64,000 nt of DNA from Acidobacteriaceae bacterium (GTDB taxonomy: Bacteria > Acidobacteriota > Terriglobia > Bryobacterales > Bryobacteraceae): assembly GCA_019240405.1 (NCBI GenBank), contig JAFAYL010000047.1:62001-126000 (forward strand), given 5' to 3'. Every line of letters begins with the position of its first letter. Positions within the stretch are counted from its first letter, which is position 1. Positions 10,104-18,966 of the stretch are shown piece by piece. The notes below the pieces were generated by a model. It was not told the DNA's origin and did not search any database. It worked only from the letters and a program-made list of their open reading frames with translations. Both the position numbers and the translations under genes were made by a program.

Positions 10104-10954
10104 CAAAAGTCTCGTTTCTGGAAGATATAGATTGCGCCCGACAGGACGATAATCCCGAAGACGGCCGAGCTCCATACGGGCGTTAGCCAATTCGCCTGCC
10201 GGTCATACTCAACGATCTGTCGCATGGCTGCCCCAAGATCAAACACTTTTGGCACGATCCAATAAAACGTCAGCCATAGTTGACGTGACCATTCGGAATC
10301 CAAAAGGCGGATCACGATCTGACGCTGGGCCAAAATCGTGCTTATTAACATCAGCGCTACAGAAACCATCACCGAAAGCGCTGCACTCTCGAAGACCACC
10401 CCGATCAGAACGACCACGCAGAGCAGCACAGCAAAGATAAACACGCTGATCGGAACCGCGAGAAGGAATCGCGGTTCCCATATCCTCGTTTTGATTCCCA
10501 GGATTAACCAAATGCTACAGATCAAGTAACTGTGATTCAGCGCGACGATAAGGATGTTTCCCAGATATCGCCCCATTAACAATGTAGTTCGAGTGAGTGG
10601 CTTGGAGAGAAGCAGCGAAATGCGACCGGCTTCGAGGACGCTTGGAATGAGTCCCGCCGAGGCGAATATCGCCAGAAATGTTCCCCAGATGTACAGGACA
10701 ATTGACACCCAGGCGTAAGAGACATTGACAAATCGTTGAATATCGTTCAAAGGCCGGCTAGTCGATTCGATTCCCATAAACGACACAGCACCTTGAACCA
10801 GATCGATTCTCAGAACGAATAGAAAAATGGCGATCAGCAATGTTGATAAGCCGAACAGGCCCCAAAAAAGCCAGCGTGCCCGAGCTTCCTGGAACGTGTC
10901 CGAAATTAGCGCGAGGACAACCTTAGGGAGCGATATCTCCGGTACAGCCCTCAC
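10103..10954 (-). CDS. ABC-2 type transporter permease
   Basis: This 283-residue protein has about six hydrophobic segments in the ABC-2/NosY-type layout, including LFGLSTLLIAIFLFVL near residues 33-50 and a large extracytoplasmic loop after it, ending with an IVLSGAIYIFQKRDF tail. It starts with GTG at 10954, overlapping the ATPase stop by 4 nt (GTGA). It should pair with the ATPase encoded immediately upstream to form an exporter. The substrate is not evident. The conserved SLLLSKPLTRTTLLMGRY segment is typical of this permease family. Confidence 0.9.
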   Translation of the reverse strand: MRAVPEISLPKVVLALISDTFQEARARWLFWGLFGLSTLLIAIFLFVLRIDLVQGAVSFMGIESTSRPLNDIQRFVNVSYAWVSIVLYIWGTFLAIFASAGLIPSVLEAGRISLLLSKPLTRTTLLMGRYLGNILIVALNHSYLICSIWLILGIKTRIWEPRFLLAVPISVFIFAVLLCVVVLIGVVFESAALSVMVSVALMLISTILAQRQIVIRLLDSEWSRQLWLTFYWIVPKVFDLGAAMRQIVEYDRQANWLTPVWSSAVFGIIVLSGAIYIFQKRDF

Positions 10955-11886
10955 GCCGCCATCTCGGGTTCGGTCGTTCGAATGAATACATCCTCCAAGC
11001 TGTTCGTCGAAGCAGATACGCTTTCGATGAACCCGCCCGCCGCGCGGATCTTATCGATGGTCGAATTCGCTTCATCGCGGCTCACAACGCTAATCTCGAA
11101 ACCACGATCTACAGGTTCTACTGAGGCTCCCTCAGAGCGGATCTCGTCCAGCACTCGTTCAGGGACGGTCGAAGTCACCACGCGGTAGCCCCGCTTAGCG
11201 AGCAAAAGCGCAATCTTTCCCTCCAGCGCGAGTTCGCCTTTCTTGAGAATCGCAACATAATCGCAAAAGGATTCAACTTCACCCAAAAGATGCGAGTTGA
11301 TGAAGATTGTGACGCCCGTTCCCATGAGCCCGTTCAACACTTCCCGGATATGCCGTCTGCCAACCGGATCTACTCCATCCGTGGGTTCATCCAGAATGAG
11401 CAATTTGGGTCGGTGAATCAGCGCTTGCGCTAATCCCAACCGCTGCAACATCCCCTTCGAATATTTCTTAATCCTGACGTCAGACCAGCCGTGCAAGCCA
11501 ACCAGATCCAGCAACTCTGGGATTCGCCGCTTCCGTTCACGCGATTCCAATCCCGAAAGGGCGGCGTAGAAATCCAACATGCTGAAGCCCGTGAGGTACG
11601 TAGGAAAACGGTGATTCTCCGGAAGATAACCAACAGGCCGGCGGGCTTCAGGATCGCGCGAATCTCTGCCGAATAGCGCCGCGGATCCCGAGGTCGCGTT
11701 TACTGCGGCGAGCAACATTTTTACGAACGTTGTCTTGCCTGCCCCGTTCGCGCCCAGTAAACCAAACTTCACTCCTGCGGGTACGCGGAGCGTCAAATTC
11801 GACACTGCTTTGATTTCGCGTCCTCGAAATCGTGAGCGATAGATCTTTTCCAGACTCGCCGCCTCAATGGCATAGTCCGTCGTCAT
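10951..11886 (-). CDS. ABC transporter ATP-binding protein
   Basis: This 311-residue CcmA/NatA-class ATPase carries Walker A GANGAGKTTFVK near residue 45, ABC signature YSKGMLQRLGLAQ near 140, Walker B LLILDEPTDGVDP and an H-loop in INSHLLGEVE. The C-terminal 80 residues are the regulatory extension common to exporters of the ABC-2 class. It is the first gene of a coupled three-gene operon (ATPase-permease-lipoprotein) transcribed leftward. The start is an ATG at 11886, with about 80 bp to the next gene upstream. Confidence 0.95.
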   Translation of the reverse strand: MTTDYAIEAASLEKIYRSRFRGREIKAVSNLTLRVPAGVKFGLLGANGAGKTTFVKMLLAAVNATSGSAALFGRDSRDPEARRPVGYLPENHRFPTYLTGFSMLDFYAALSGLESRERKRRIPELLDLVGLHGWSDVRIKKYSKGMLQRLGLAQALIHRPKLLILDEPTDGVDPVGRRHIREVLNGLMGTGVTIFINSHLLGEVESFCDYVAILKKGELALEGKIALLLAKRGYRVVTSTVPERVLDEIRSEGASVEPVDRGFEISVVSRDEANSTIDKIRAAGGFIESVSASTNSLEDVFIRTTEPEMAA

Positions 11887-11965
11887 TTCCTTCTCAGGAT
11901 ACGAATTAAAGCATGCATCGGTTCCGCTGGGAAATTATCCGCCCGTTCTCCGACGTTTAATTCCG

Positions 11966-13564
11966 TTACAATCCGAAAGCCGCGACACTATTCGTAGTGC
12001 CTACGTAAACTTTCCCGCCTGCAATTGTTGGAGTAATAAATTTGTTTCCCGCGCCAAAGTGATCACGGCCGGAGGGTGCATTGTTGCTGTTGTACAACTC
12101 GGTCGCAAGATCGTTTGCATTATAGGCGTGAAGAACTGCGGTATCGGTGTTCTCGACGGCCCACAGAATCGCGTTCGCGGTGCCATTCGCCGAAATAGCG
12201 GGGGAGACTCCAGGATATGGGAAAGCATGCTTTGTCACCGATGTCGGTGAGGACGACAGCTTCGCAAAACTTACTCTGAAAGCGCGAATTACATCGTTTA
12301 CCGATCCGTAATAAACCGTACCGTCAAACCACGCCGGTGAACTCCAGATGCCTCCCGGCAAAGCTGAAGGCAGTTCTTGATACAGAGTGCTGTTGTTGCT
12401 CGGATCGAACTTGCCCATGTTGTCGCGATCGAACACATAGATGTTTTTGTCCTTACCAGCACCTGTCCCTAGATGACGAATCTTGCCGTGTATGTCCTTG
12501 ACATCGGGTAAAAGCATCACGCCCCCAGAGCCCAAATCCTCGTCCGCATCGGATTCACTCACGGTGTTATCCATCGTCCAGTAGTCTACGGCTTTCAACC
12601 CGTTCGATACCACCAACTTCACAAATGCGTTCCCGAAATCGCTCTTGGCGGGAAACTTCTGCTTGTTCAGAGTAGTATCGAATGTTCCGTTCGCAACAGA
12701 AACGAAGAGGTTTCCAGCGGAATCGGCCGCAATGCCGCCCCCGGATCCCCAAACGCCGGCCTCATTCCCGTTCGGTGCAAAATTGAAGACGTTTTCCTGT
12801 TTTAGCGTTAGTTCGTTGTAGCCGATGATCCACCCAGTGTAAGGGCGGATATCGCAGTGCGATCCCCAACTCGAATAAACGACTCCGTTCGCAAGCAGTA
12901 GGCCCGGGCGGCTCTTGTACTGTTTGGGATCAAAAATGACCTTGCCTCCACTGCTGTTGTCTCCCGTTCCTGGATAGCTCGCTTCTATCTCAACGGGAGC
13001 TCCGAATTCTTCTGCGCCGCTGGTAATGTCGAGCGCATGCAGGCGCTGATGGTAATTGCCTCCCGAATCCTTGCTCATCGCGACCATGTAGATGGTGCCG
13101 TGTGCGCCGGCCTTCAAATCGATTACAGGCGTTCCGGTGATGCCGATTTCTGGTGTTACCTGGCCGCAGCCCCTGTCATCTGAAGGCGTCTCACCCTTTT
13201 TAAGCAATGAACGGTGCCAGTAAAGTGCACCCGTGTCGCCGTCGAACGCGTACGTGGAACCGTGTTCGGTGGCCGCAAAGACCACATTGTGAACGCCACG
13301 ATTCGAGATGCTTAGCCCCGATACGTAAAGCGGTTGCGCGTCGACCTTCCCATCCATAGAAACTGTGAAAAGCTTTTTAAAGCTCGTTTTTACATTCGAT
13401 GGTGTAAGAATTGTTTCCGCGAGGTTCTGAGCGGTTCGGGAATTATCGTTTCGATAGGTCAGAACATTCGTTCCGCCGAGTGCGGCCGAAGCAAAAGGTC
13501 CGAAAGACAGAAGTGAGAGCAGAATCACCGTGCCGCTCACAGATAGACGTAATCCAGCTTGCAT
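11966..13564 (-). CDS. Secreted PQQ-like beta-propeller protein
   Basis: This 532-residue protein has a Sec signal (hydrophobic residues about 5-28 ending FASAALG). The remainder consists of repeated propeller blades with AFDGDTGALYW, HALDITSG and VYVGTTNSVAAF-type motifs, as in PQQ-repeat/BamB-like folds. The segment DAQPLYVSGL is recurrent in this secreted acidobacterial-type family. It probably works extracytoplasmically as a binding scaffold or a cofactor-free propeller. PQQ dehydrogenase activity is not supported, because the usual Cys-Cys and calcium-site motifs are not recognisable. It is separated by 70 bp from a divergent isomerase-like gene. Confidence 0.85.
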   Translation of the reverse strand: MQAGLRLSVSGTVILLSLLSFGPFASAALGGTNVLTYRNDNSRTAQNLAETILTPSNVKTSFKKLFTVSMDGKVDAQPLYVSGLSISNRGVHNVVFAATEHGSTYAFDGDTGALYWHRSLLKKGETPSDDRGCGQVTPEIGITGTPVIDLKAGAHGTIYMVAMSKDSGGNYHQRLHALDITSGAEEFGAPVEIEASYPGTGDNSSGGKVIFDPKQYKSRPGLLLANGVVYSSWGSHCDIRPYTGWIIGYNELTLKQENVFNFAPNGNEAGVWGSGGGIAADSAGNLFVSVANGTFDTTLNKQKFPAKSDFGNAFVKLVVSNGLKAVDYWTMDNTVSESDADEDLGSGGVMLLPDVKDIHGKIRHLGTGAGKDKNIYVFDRDNMGKFDPSNNSTLYQELPSALPGGIWSSPAWFDGTVYYGSVNDVIRAFRVSFAKLSSSPTSVTKHAFPYPGVSPAISANGTANAILWAVENTDTAVLHAYNANDLATELYNSNNAPSGRDHFGAGNKFITPTIAGGKVYVGTTNSVAAFGL

Positions 13565-13633
13565 ATGACCATAATCGCAGTCCTGAGACGCGAAGAGACA
13601 TCCGCAAATATTCAGGCGCTAGAGTAGCTGTGA

Positions 13634-14479
13634 ATGCGTTCCTTAGAAGATCTGGAAATCGGCGTGATGTTCTGGGCCGGTGAGGACGCGCGCGAAACGT
13701 TGCGTTGGGTGAAGAGCTTCGGAGTAGGCGCCGGCCAGTTGGGCTTTCCAGGAGAACTGCCGCTACATAGCGCATCCAAAGTGTGGCGCAATGCGCTTGC
13801 GGACGAGAACTTTCTCGCAGTAACGGCTGTCGCAAGCTACACCGGCGAGGATTACTCCGACATTCCCTCTGTGCAGCGGACCGTTGGTCTTGTACCCGCA
13901 TCCACTCGCGAGCAGCGCGTTGCCAGAACAAAGGCCGTGATCGATGTGGCGGCGGAATTGGGAATTAACAGCATCGCGTGCCACATCGGATTCATACCTC
14001 ACAATGGAGACGAGTCGCTCTACGCGGCAATCTGCGATGTCACCCGCCAGATTTGCCATTACTGCGCTTCAAAAGGTCAAACCTTCGCGCTGGAAACAGG
14101 CCAAGAGCCGGCAAAGGTTCTGCTTCGGTTCATTGAAGATGTGGCTCGTCCAAATCTAAGGATCAATTTCGATCCCGCGAATATGATCCTTTACGGGACG
14201 GGCGATCCTATTGATGCGCTGGAAGTGCTTGGAAAAGACGTGATCTCAGTTCATTGCAAGGATGGTGATTGGCCCCCGGTCGCAAATCCGACTGCTCTTG
14301 GCATCGAGCGTGCGCTCGGGCATGGGAGTGTCGATTTCCCGCGTTTTGTCTCGAAGCTGAAGGAGCTGGGCTACCGAGGAATTTTGAGTATCGAGCGTGA
14401 AGAGCCCGACCCGGCGAGACGTGACCGCGATATACGGGATGCTGTTTTGCTGCTGAAGCGTCTGACTGGCCGGATTTGA
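13634..14479 (+). CDS. Sugar phosphate isomerase/epimerase, TIM-barrel family
   Basis: This 281-residue protein matches the xylose-isomerase-like TIM barrel (AP endonuclease 2 superfamily). Metal-binding positions are suggested by the Glu in ALETGQE, the Asp in RINFDPANM, the His in ISVHCKDGD and the Glu in LSIEREEPD, the usual order of ligands in this fold. It lacks a signal peptide. Members of the family act on keto sugars, inosose or hydroxypyruvate, and the substrate cannot be read from the sequence. The metallo-hydrolase gene begins 1 bp after its stop, so the two are probably co-translated. Confidence 0.9.
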   Translation: MRSLEDLEIGVMFWAGEDARETLRWVKSFGVGAGQLGFPGELPLHSASKVWRNALADENFLAVTAVASYTGEDYSDIPSVQRTVGLVPASTREQRVARTKAVIDVAAELGINSIACHIGFIPHNGDESLYAAICDVTRQICHYCASKGQTFALETGQEPAKVLLRFIEDVARPNLRINFDPANMILYGTGDPIDALEVLGKDVISVHCKDGDWPPVANPTALGIERALGHGSVDFPRFVSKLKELGYRGILSIEREEPDPARRDRDIRDAVLLLKRLTGRI

Positions 14480-14480
14480 G

Positions 14481-15485
14481 ATGATAAGTTATGCACGGCA
14501 TCCGATTCGGACAAAAATCGAAGACGTGAAGCCATCAAATCTGCGCAAAACTTCACTATCCATCAGGAAATCCGTCACGCCCTCGCGACGCGTTGCGCGA
14601 ACCGCTGAGTCAGTCAGGTTCTTCCAGCGAGCCGCTCCTGCGCTTCTGCGCCGGATCTCAGAAGAATGCAAGCGCGACGTGCTTCCGGCACCACTGCAAC
14701 CAAACCCTAAACAGTGGCCCGACAGGGGTCTGCACGCAGCCTGGATCGGCCATAGCAGCGTATTGTTGAAGATCGACGGATTCTCCATCCTGACCGATCC
14801 GGTGTTTAGCACGCGCATCGGCTTGAACCTCGGACCCCTCACCGTTGGAATCAAGAGACTTGTCGAGCCGGCAGCTTCTCTTCAAGAACTTCCACCCGTG
14901 GATCTTCTGCTCTTATCTCACGCCCATATGGATCACTTCGATCTTCCGAGCTTGCGCCAACTCGAAAGCCGCCGCACGCACGTGGTCACCGCCTATCGAA
15001 CGTCGGACCTGCTACGCAGGAAGCGCTATTTGCGCGTGCACGAGCTTGGCTGGAACGACAGAGTTCGGATAGGCCCGGTGGCAATCAAAGCTTTTGAAGT
15101 TGCCCACTGGGGTGCGCGCATGCGGAGTGACGTGTATCGTGGTTACAACGGCTATGTTCTTCAGACCGAACGACACAGGATCGTATTCGGTGGCGATACC
15201 GCTTATACGCACTCGTTCAAGCGATTGCGAGCTTCACGGAAGGTCGATTTGGCTATCATGCCGATCGGCGCTTACGATCCGTGGATTCACGTGCATTGTA
15301 ATCCCGAACAGGCATGGAGAATGGCCAATGATGCGGGTGCGGAATTCGTCCTCCCAGTTCATCACCAAACCTTTGAGCTGAGTCGTGAGAGCTATAGAGA
15401 GCCAATCGAACGGATTCTACAAGAAGCAGGCTCGGCGCCGGAGCGTATCTGCGTTCAACAGATCGGTCAAGAATTTCATTTGTGA
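14481..15485 (+). CDS. Metallo-beta-lactamase-fold hydrolase (NAPE-PLD/UlaG-like)
   Basis: This 334-residue protein carries the MBL metal motif HAHMDH after LLLSHAH at about residues 145-150, a later FGGDTAYTHSF ligand segment and a C-terminal VLPVHHQTFE histidine. The motif SVLLKIDGFSILTDPVFS is typical of the NAPE-PLD/UlaG branch, which cleaves phosphodiesters or lactones. About 75 N-terminal residues precede the domain and are basic and poorly ordered, so the true start may lie downstream of 14481. It directly follows the isomerase gene. Confidence 0.9.
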   Translation: MISYARHPIRTKIEDVKPSNLRKTSLSIRKSVTPSRRVARTAESVRFFQRAAPALLRRISEECKRDVLPAPLQPNPKQWPDRGLHAAWIGHSSVLLKIDGFSILTDPVFSTRIGLNLGPLTVGIKRLVEPAASLQELPPVDLLLLSHAHMDHFDLPSLRQLESRRTHVVTAYRTSDLLRRKRYLRVHELGWNDRVRIGPVAIKAFEVAHWGARMRSDVYRGYNGYVLQTERHRIVFGGDTAYTHSFKRLRASRKVDLAIMPIGAYDPWIHVHCNPEQAWRMANDAGAEFVLPVHHQTFELSRESYREPIERILQEAGSAPERICVQQIGQEFHL

Positions 15486-15509
15486 GCACGAAACGATAAA
15501 ATCCGAAGC

Positions 15510-16739
15510 GTGAAAGCAGCCCCGAGTAACGCCGGCCTCGAATTTGAAGAAGCGCGGCGGATCATCCTTGAGGCTATCCGTTCGCTCTCACCGGACCGGC
15601 AAGCGGAATCCGTGGCTTTAGAACAGGCGCACGGTCGTGTGCTTGCCGAGCCGGTTTTAGCGGACCGCGATTATCCGACACTGCGGAGATCGCTGCGGGA
15701 CGGGTTCGGCGTCAAATCAGACAATGTGCCCGCCATCTTAAGAGTTCGAGGTGAAATTCGAGCCGGCCAGTCTGAACAGGCACCCCTTGAGGACGGAGAG
15801 GCGTTGGAAATCATGACGGGCGCTCCCTTACCGGAAGGCGCGAATGCAGTTGTGATGGTGGAACACGTAGTTCGATTGCCCGAGGAGTCCGGAACTGAAC
15901 GGGTCAAGATCGACCGAACGGTCGAACCCGGACAGTTCATTAACGAGCGGGGCGCCGAGGCCAAGAGCGGCACCCTTTTAATTCCTTCCGGAACACAGAT
16001 AGACGCAAGCCATGTCGCAGCCCTCGCGATGACGGGTCACGTCTCGGTCCGAGTCGTTCCCCGCCCTTCTGTGGCCGTTCTTGCAACCGGCGACGAGGTT
16101 GTCGATCTGCACTCGACGCCCGCGGCGCACCAGGTTCGCAATTCCAACTCGTATATGTTGGCTTCGCTCGTTCTCGCTTCCGGTGGCGATCCCGTTGTTT
16201 TACCCATCGCGCAAGATACTCCCGAAGCGTTGCATCCACTTCTCGCCCGAGGATTAAAACATGACATGCTGTTGATCACGGGCGGCGTTTCGGCCGGCAA
16301 ATACGATTTGGTGAAGCCGGTGCTGCGAGAGCTGGGAGCGGAATTTCAATTTGAACGCGTGCGCATTCAACCGGGCCAACCGACCGCGTTCGGTATTGCC
16401 CAGAACACGCCGGTATTCGGGCTGCCCGGGAACCCAGGGTCAACTCTCGTTACGTTCCAGCTCTTCGCGCGACTGGCTTTAAATTTGCTATCCAAGCGGC
16501 GCGATCCCATCTTGCCGCTGCTTTGGACTCGACTGGAAGCTCCGTTCCAACACAAAGGAGGCTTGACTCGCTTCCTTCCCGCATGGCTAACCAGAGACGG
16601 CCAACATATTCGGCACATTCCATGGCAGGGTTCAAGCGACGTTCCCGCGCTAGCGAAAGCGAACGCGTTCTTGGTAGCTGACCACGACCGGCAACAGTGG
16701 GATGGTGGCGATTTAATTCGAGTCATGCTGAAATCATGA
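15510..16739 (+). CDS. moeA: Molybdopterin molybdenumtransferase MoeA
   Basis: This 409-residue enzyme inserts molybdate into adenylylated molybdopterin. Domains appear in the usual order: MoeA-N with the SLRDGFGV segment near residue 65 (a variant of the SAMDGYAV motif) and MTGAPLPEGANAVVMVE; the central MogA-like domain with LATGDEVV, ITGGVSAGKYD and FGLPGNPGS; and a C-terminal beta barrel. It starts with GTG at 15510. Its stop overlaps the moaC ATG (ATGA). This is the first gene of a three-gene molybdenum cofactor operon. Confidence 0.95.
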   Translation: MKAAPSNAGLEFEEARRIILEAIRSLSPDRQAESVALEQAHGRVLAEPVLADRDYPTLRRSLRDGFGVKSDNVPAILRVRGEIRAGQSEQAPLEDGEALEIMTGAPLPEGANAVVMVEHVVRLPEESGTERVKIDRTVEPGQFINERGAEAKSGTLLIPSGTQIDASHVAALAMTGHVSVRVVPRPSVAVLATGDEVVDLHSTPAAHQVRNSNSYMLASLVLASGGDPVVLPIAQDTPEALHPLLARGLKHDMLLITGGVSAGKYDLVKPVLRELGAEFQFERVRIQPGQPTAFGIAQNTPVFGLPGNPGSTLVTFQLFARLALNLLSKRRDPILPLLWTRLEAPFQHKGGLTRFLPAWLTRDGQHIRHIPWQGSSDVPALAKANAFLVADHDRQQWDGGDLIRVMLKS

Positions 16740-17230
16740 ACAAGCGGCTTTCCCATTACGATTCAGCGGGTCGCGCTTCCATAGTTGACGTTTCCGACAA
16801 GCCAATTACGGAGCGGAGTGCCACGGCGCGCGCGTTTGTGGCCATGACTCCGAAGGTCGTCAGTGCCCTACCGAATAACCGCAAAGGCGATCCGTTGGAG
16901 GTGGCTCGGATTGCTGGAATTTGCGCCGCGAAGAAAACGGCAGATCTCATACCGCTGTGCCATCCTTTGCCGCTCACACACATCGCCGTCGAATTTCGGG
17001 TGAACATAAATGGGATTGAGGTCGAAGCAACTGCCCGAACCGCCGCACGGACAGGAGTTGAGATGGAGGCGATGACTGCCGCCGCTATAGCGGCTCTGAC
17101 CATCTACGATATGACGAAAGGACTCGACAAAGGAATCGAGATTCGCGACATTTTCCTGTTGGAAAAGAGAGGCGGCAAGTCGGGCTTCTATCGCAGGCGA
17201 TCAGGGAAGAAACCCGAGGTCCGTGATTAG
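16736..17230 (+). CDS. moaC: Cyclic pyranopterin monophosphate synthase MoaC
   Basis: This 164-residue enzyme acts with MoaA in the first step of molybdenum cofactor synthesis, forming cyclic pyranopterin monophosphate. Motifs are the N-terminal VDVSDKPITERSATARA, the LIPLCHPLPLTH active-site segment and GVEMEAMTAAAIAALTIYDM. The ATG at 16736 overlaps the moeA stop by 4 nt. A longer in-frame start at 16697 inside moeA is rejected because it adds no conserved residues. The end overlaps mogA by 8 nt. Confidence 0.96.
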   Translation: MNKRLSHYDSAGRASIVDVSDKPITERSATARAFVAMTPKVVSALPNNRKGDPLEVARIAGICAAKKTADLIPLCHPLPLTHIAVEFRVNINGIEVEATARTAARTGVEMEAMTAAAIAALTIYDMTKGLDKGIEIRDIFLLEKRGGKSGFYRRRSGKKPEVRD

Positions 17231-17717
17231 GGCAGCCATCTTAACGGTTAGCGACTCAGTGGCCCAAGGTACGCGAGAAGATCTGTCCGGCCCGGCACTT
17301 GCACGCCGATGCAATCAGTTGGGATGGCCTATTGTTGCGAAAGCCGTGGTCCCGGATGACGAACAGGCTATTACTCAGCAATTGCGAAACTGGGCAGACG
17401 CGTCCATTACCTCGATTATCTTGACGACCGGAGGAACGGGTATTTCCTCCCGAGATATCACGCCGGAGGCGACACGTAACGTCTTGGATCGAGAGATCCC
17501 AGGGATTGCCGAACTAATTCGGATGAAAGGGTTAGAGCAGACAAAATTTGCGGTTTTATCCCGCGGCGTAGCGGGGAGCCGTAAACAAACACTTATCGTG
17601 AATTTTCCAGGCTCGCCTACTGGCGCCGTTCACGCGCTTGATGTGATCGCGGGTCTAATTCCGCATGTCATTGATCTGCTCGAAGGAAGAACCGCCCACA
17701 GTACAGTGCGAAACTGA
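17223..17717 (+). CDS. mogA: Molybdopterin adenylyltransferase (MogA/MoaB family)
   Basis: This 164-residue MPT-binding protein has the family motifs ILTVSDSVAQGTREDLSGP, LTTGGTGISSRDITPEAT and the C-terminal NFPGSPTGAVHAL. It adenylylates molybdopterin so that MoeA can insert molybdenum. MoaB and MogA cannot be separated with certainty by eye. It starts with GTG at 17223 inside the end of moaC. Only moeA, moaC and mogA are present here; moaA, moaD and moaE must lie elsewhere. Confidence 0.9.
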   Translation: MIRAAILTVSDSVAQGTREDLSGPALARRCNQLGWPIVAKAVVPDDEQAITQQLRNWADASITSIILTTGGTGISSRDITPEATRNVLDREIPGIAELIRMKGLEQTKFAVLSRGVAGSRKQTLIVNFPGSPTGAVHALDVIAGLIPHVIDLLEGRTAHSTVRN

Positions 17718-17762
17718 AGACAGATTGGAAACTCAAGGAACCTCGCTAACATCTCAGAGCAT

Positions 17763-18959
17763 ATGAAAAATCGGGCCCGGAAAGTCCGTCTGATGTGGAT
17801 TGAGGTTGTCGGCGGCGCTGGAATACTCCTCGCGCCCTTCGCCACGGCACTTGCCCAGTTGCCGCAACCAGGAGAGCTTTCGCCTCAACCGCCGCAACCA
17901 GGTCAGCTGGCGCCGGCGCGAACAAATCACAATTCCGGGACGGATCAACCCTTAAACCGCACAGATACGGCGATTCGAGTCCCGGTGAATTATGTGCTCG
18001 TCCCAACAACTGTCATCGACAAGGACACGGGTAGCTACATCAACGGGCTAAGCGCGTCGGATTTTCATCTTCTAGACAACGACAAAGCACAGAAAATTGA
18101 GTCCGATATGATTCAGCAGCCCCTCTCGCTCGTCCTTGTCGTTCAGGCCAATTCCGAAGTGGAGCCGATGATTCCTCAGATTAGGAAAACGGGCTTGCTG
18201 TTGCACGGCTTAGTTACAGGTCAGGGTGGCGACGTAGCTGTACTGGCCTTCGATCATCGCTTGCAGGTGATCCAGGATTTCACAACTGACCCGGACAAGC
18301 TGGATGATTCGATGCAGAAGATCAACGCAGGATCAAGCACTGCAGCCCTGATTGATGCAGTGATGAAAGCCGATCACATGTTGAAGGACCATGATCCACA
18401 GAATGCCCGGCGCCGCGTAATATTGCTGCTCAGCCGCAATGTCGACAAGGGTAGCGAAACGCATCTGCAGGAGGCGGTTCATGCAATGCAATTCGATAAT
18501 GTGATCGTCTACTGTATCAACATTTCAAAATTCATGACCGCACTCATGAAGAAGCCAGACTATCCGCCGAAACAGAATGGCGGTGTTCCTCCAGAAGCGC
18601 TTCCGAATCTCAGGGGTAACGGCGCTTACAGCGAAACCACTGTGATTCAGCAAGAAAATGGAAATGTATTAAATGCAGCTCCGCCGATCTTCCGTTCCAT
18701 CCGCGATCTCTTCAAGAAGACCGATGCGGAGGCATTCGCTTACTTTACGGGCGGGAAAATCTACAGTTTCGCGGGCGAGAAGGCATTGGAAGCGGCGGTT
18801 ACTGATATTGGCAAAGAACTGAACAGCCAATACCTGCTCAGTTACAATCCCAACGATAAGAATGAGCCGGGGTTCCACACCATACGGGTGGTTATCGATC
18901 GTCCGCGCCTCGAAATTCGCACACGCCCCGGCTATTGGTGGGGTGGCGGACAGCAGTAA
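17763..18959 (+). CDS. VWFA-related secreted protein (acidobacterial type)
   Basis: This 398-residue protein has a Sec signal (hydrophobic residues 14-31, AQ cleavage region), a proline-rich linker containing two similar QPG repeats, a short beta segment with VIDKDTGSYINGLSASDF, and a von Willebrand A-type domain. This order matches the VWFA-related family common in Acidobacteria. The canonical MIDAS motif DxSxS is absent: the equivalent strand reads LVLVVQANSE at about residues 123-132. Metal-dependent ligand binding is therefore doubtful. The C-terminal LNSQYLLSYNPNDKNEPGFH segment is typical of the family. It starts 45 bp after mogA. Confidence 0.88.
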   Translation: MKNRARKVRLMWIEVVGGAGILLAPFATALAQLPQPGELSPQPPQPGQLAPARTNHNSGTDQPLNRTDTAIRVPVNYVLVPTTVIDKDTGSYINGLSASDFHLLDNDKAQKIESDMIQQPLSLVLVVQANSEVEPMIPQIRKTGLLLHGLVTGQGGDVAVLAFDHRLQVIQDFTTDPDKLDDSMQKINAGSSTAALIDAVMKADHMLKDHDPQNARRRVILLLSRNVDKGSETHLQEAVHAMQFDNVIVYCINISKFMTALMKKPDYPPKQNGGVPPEALPNLRGNGAYSETTVIQQENGNVLNAAPPIFRSIRDLFKKTDAEAFAYFTGGKIYSFAGEKALEAAVTDIGKELNSQYLLSYNPNDKNEPGFHTIRVVIDRPRLEIRTRPGYWWGGGQQ

Positions 18960-18966
18960 TTCCAGC

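Noticed and set aside
13443-13931. 162-codon minus-strand frame across the divergent gap at 13565-13633
   Set aside because: It overlaps two well-supported genes and is arginine-rich without any domain.
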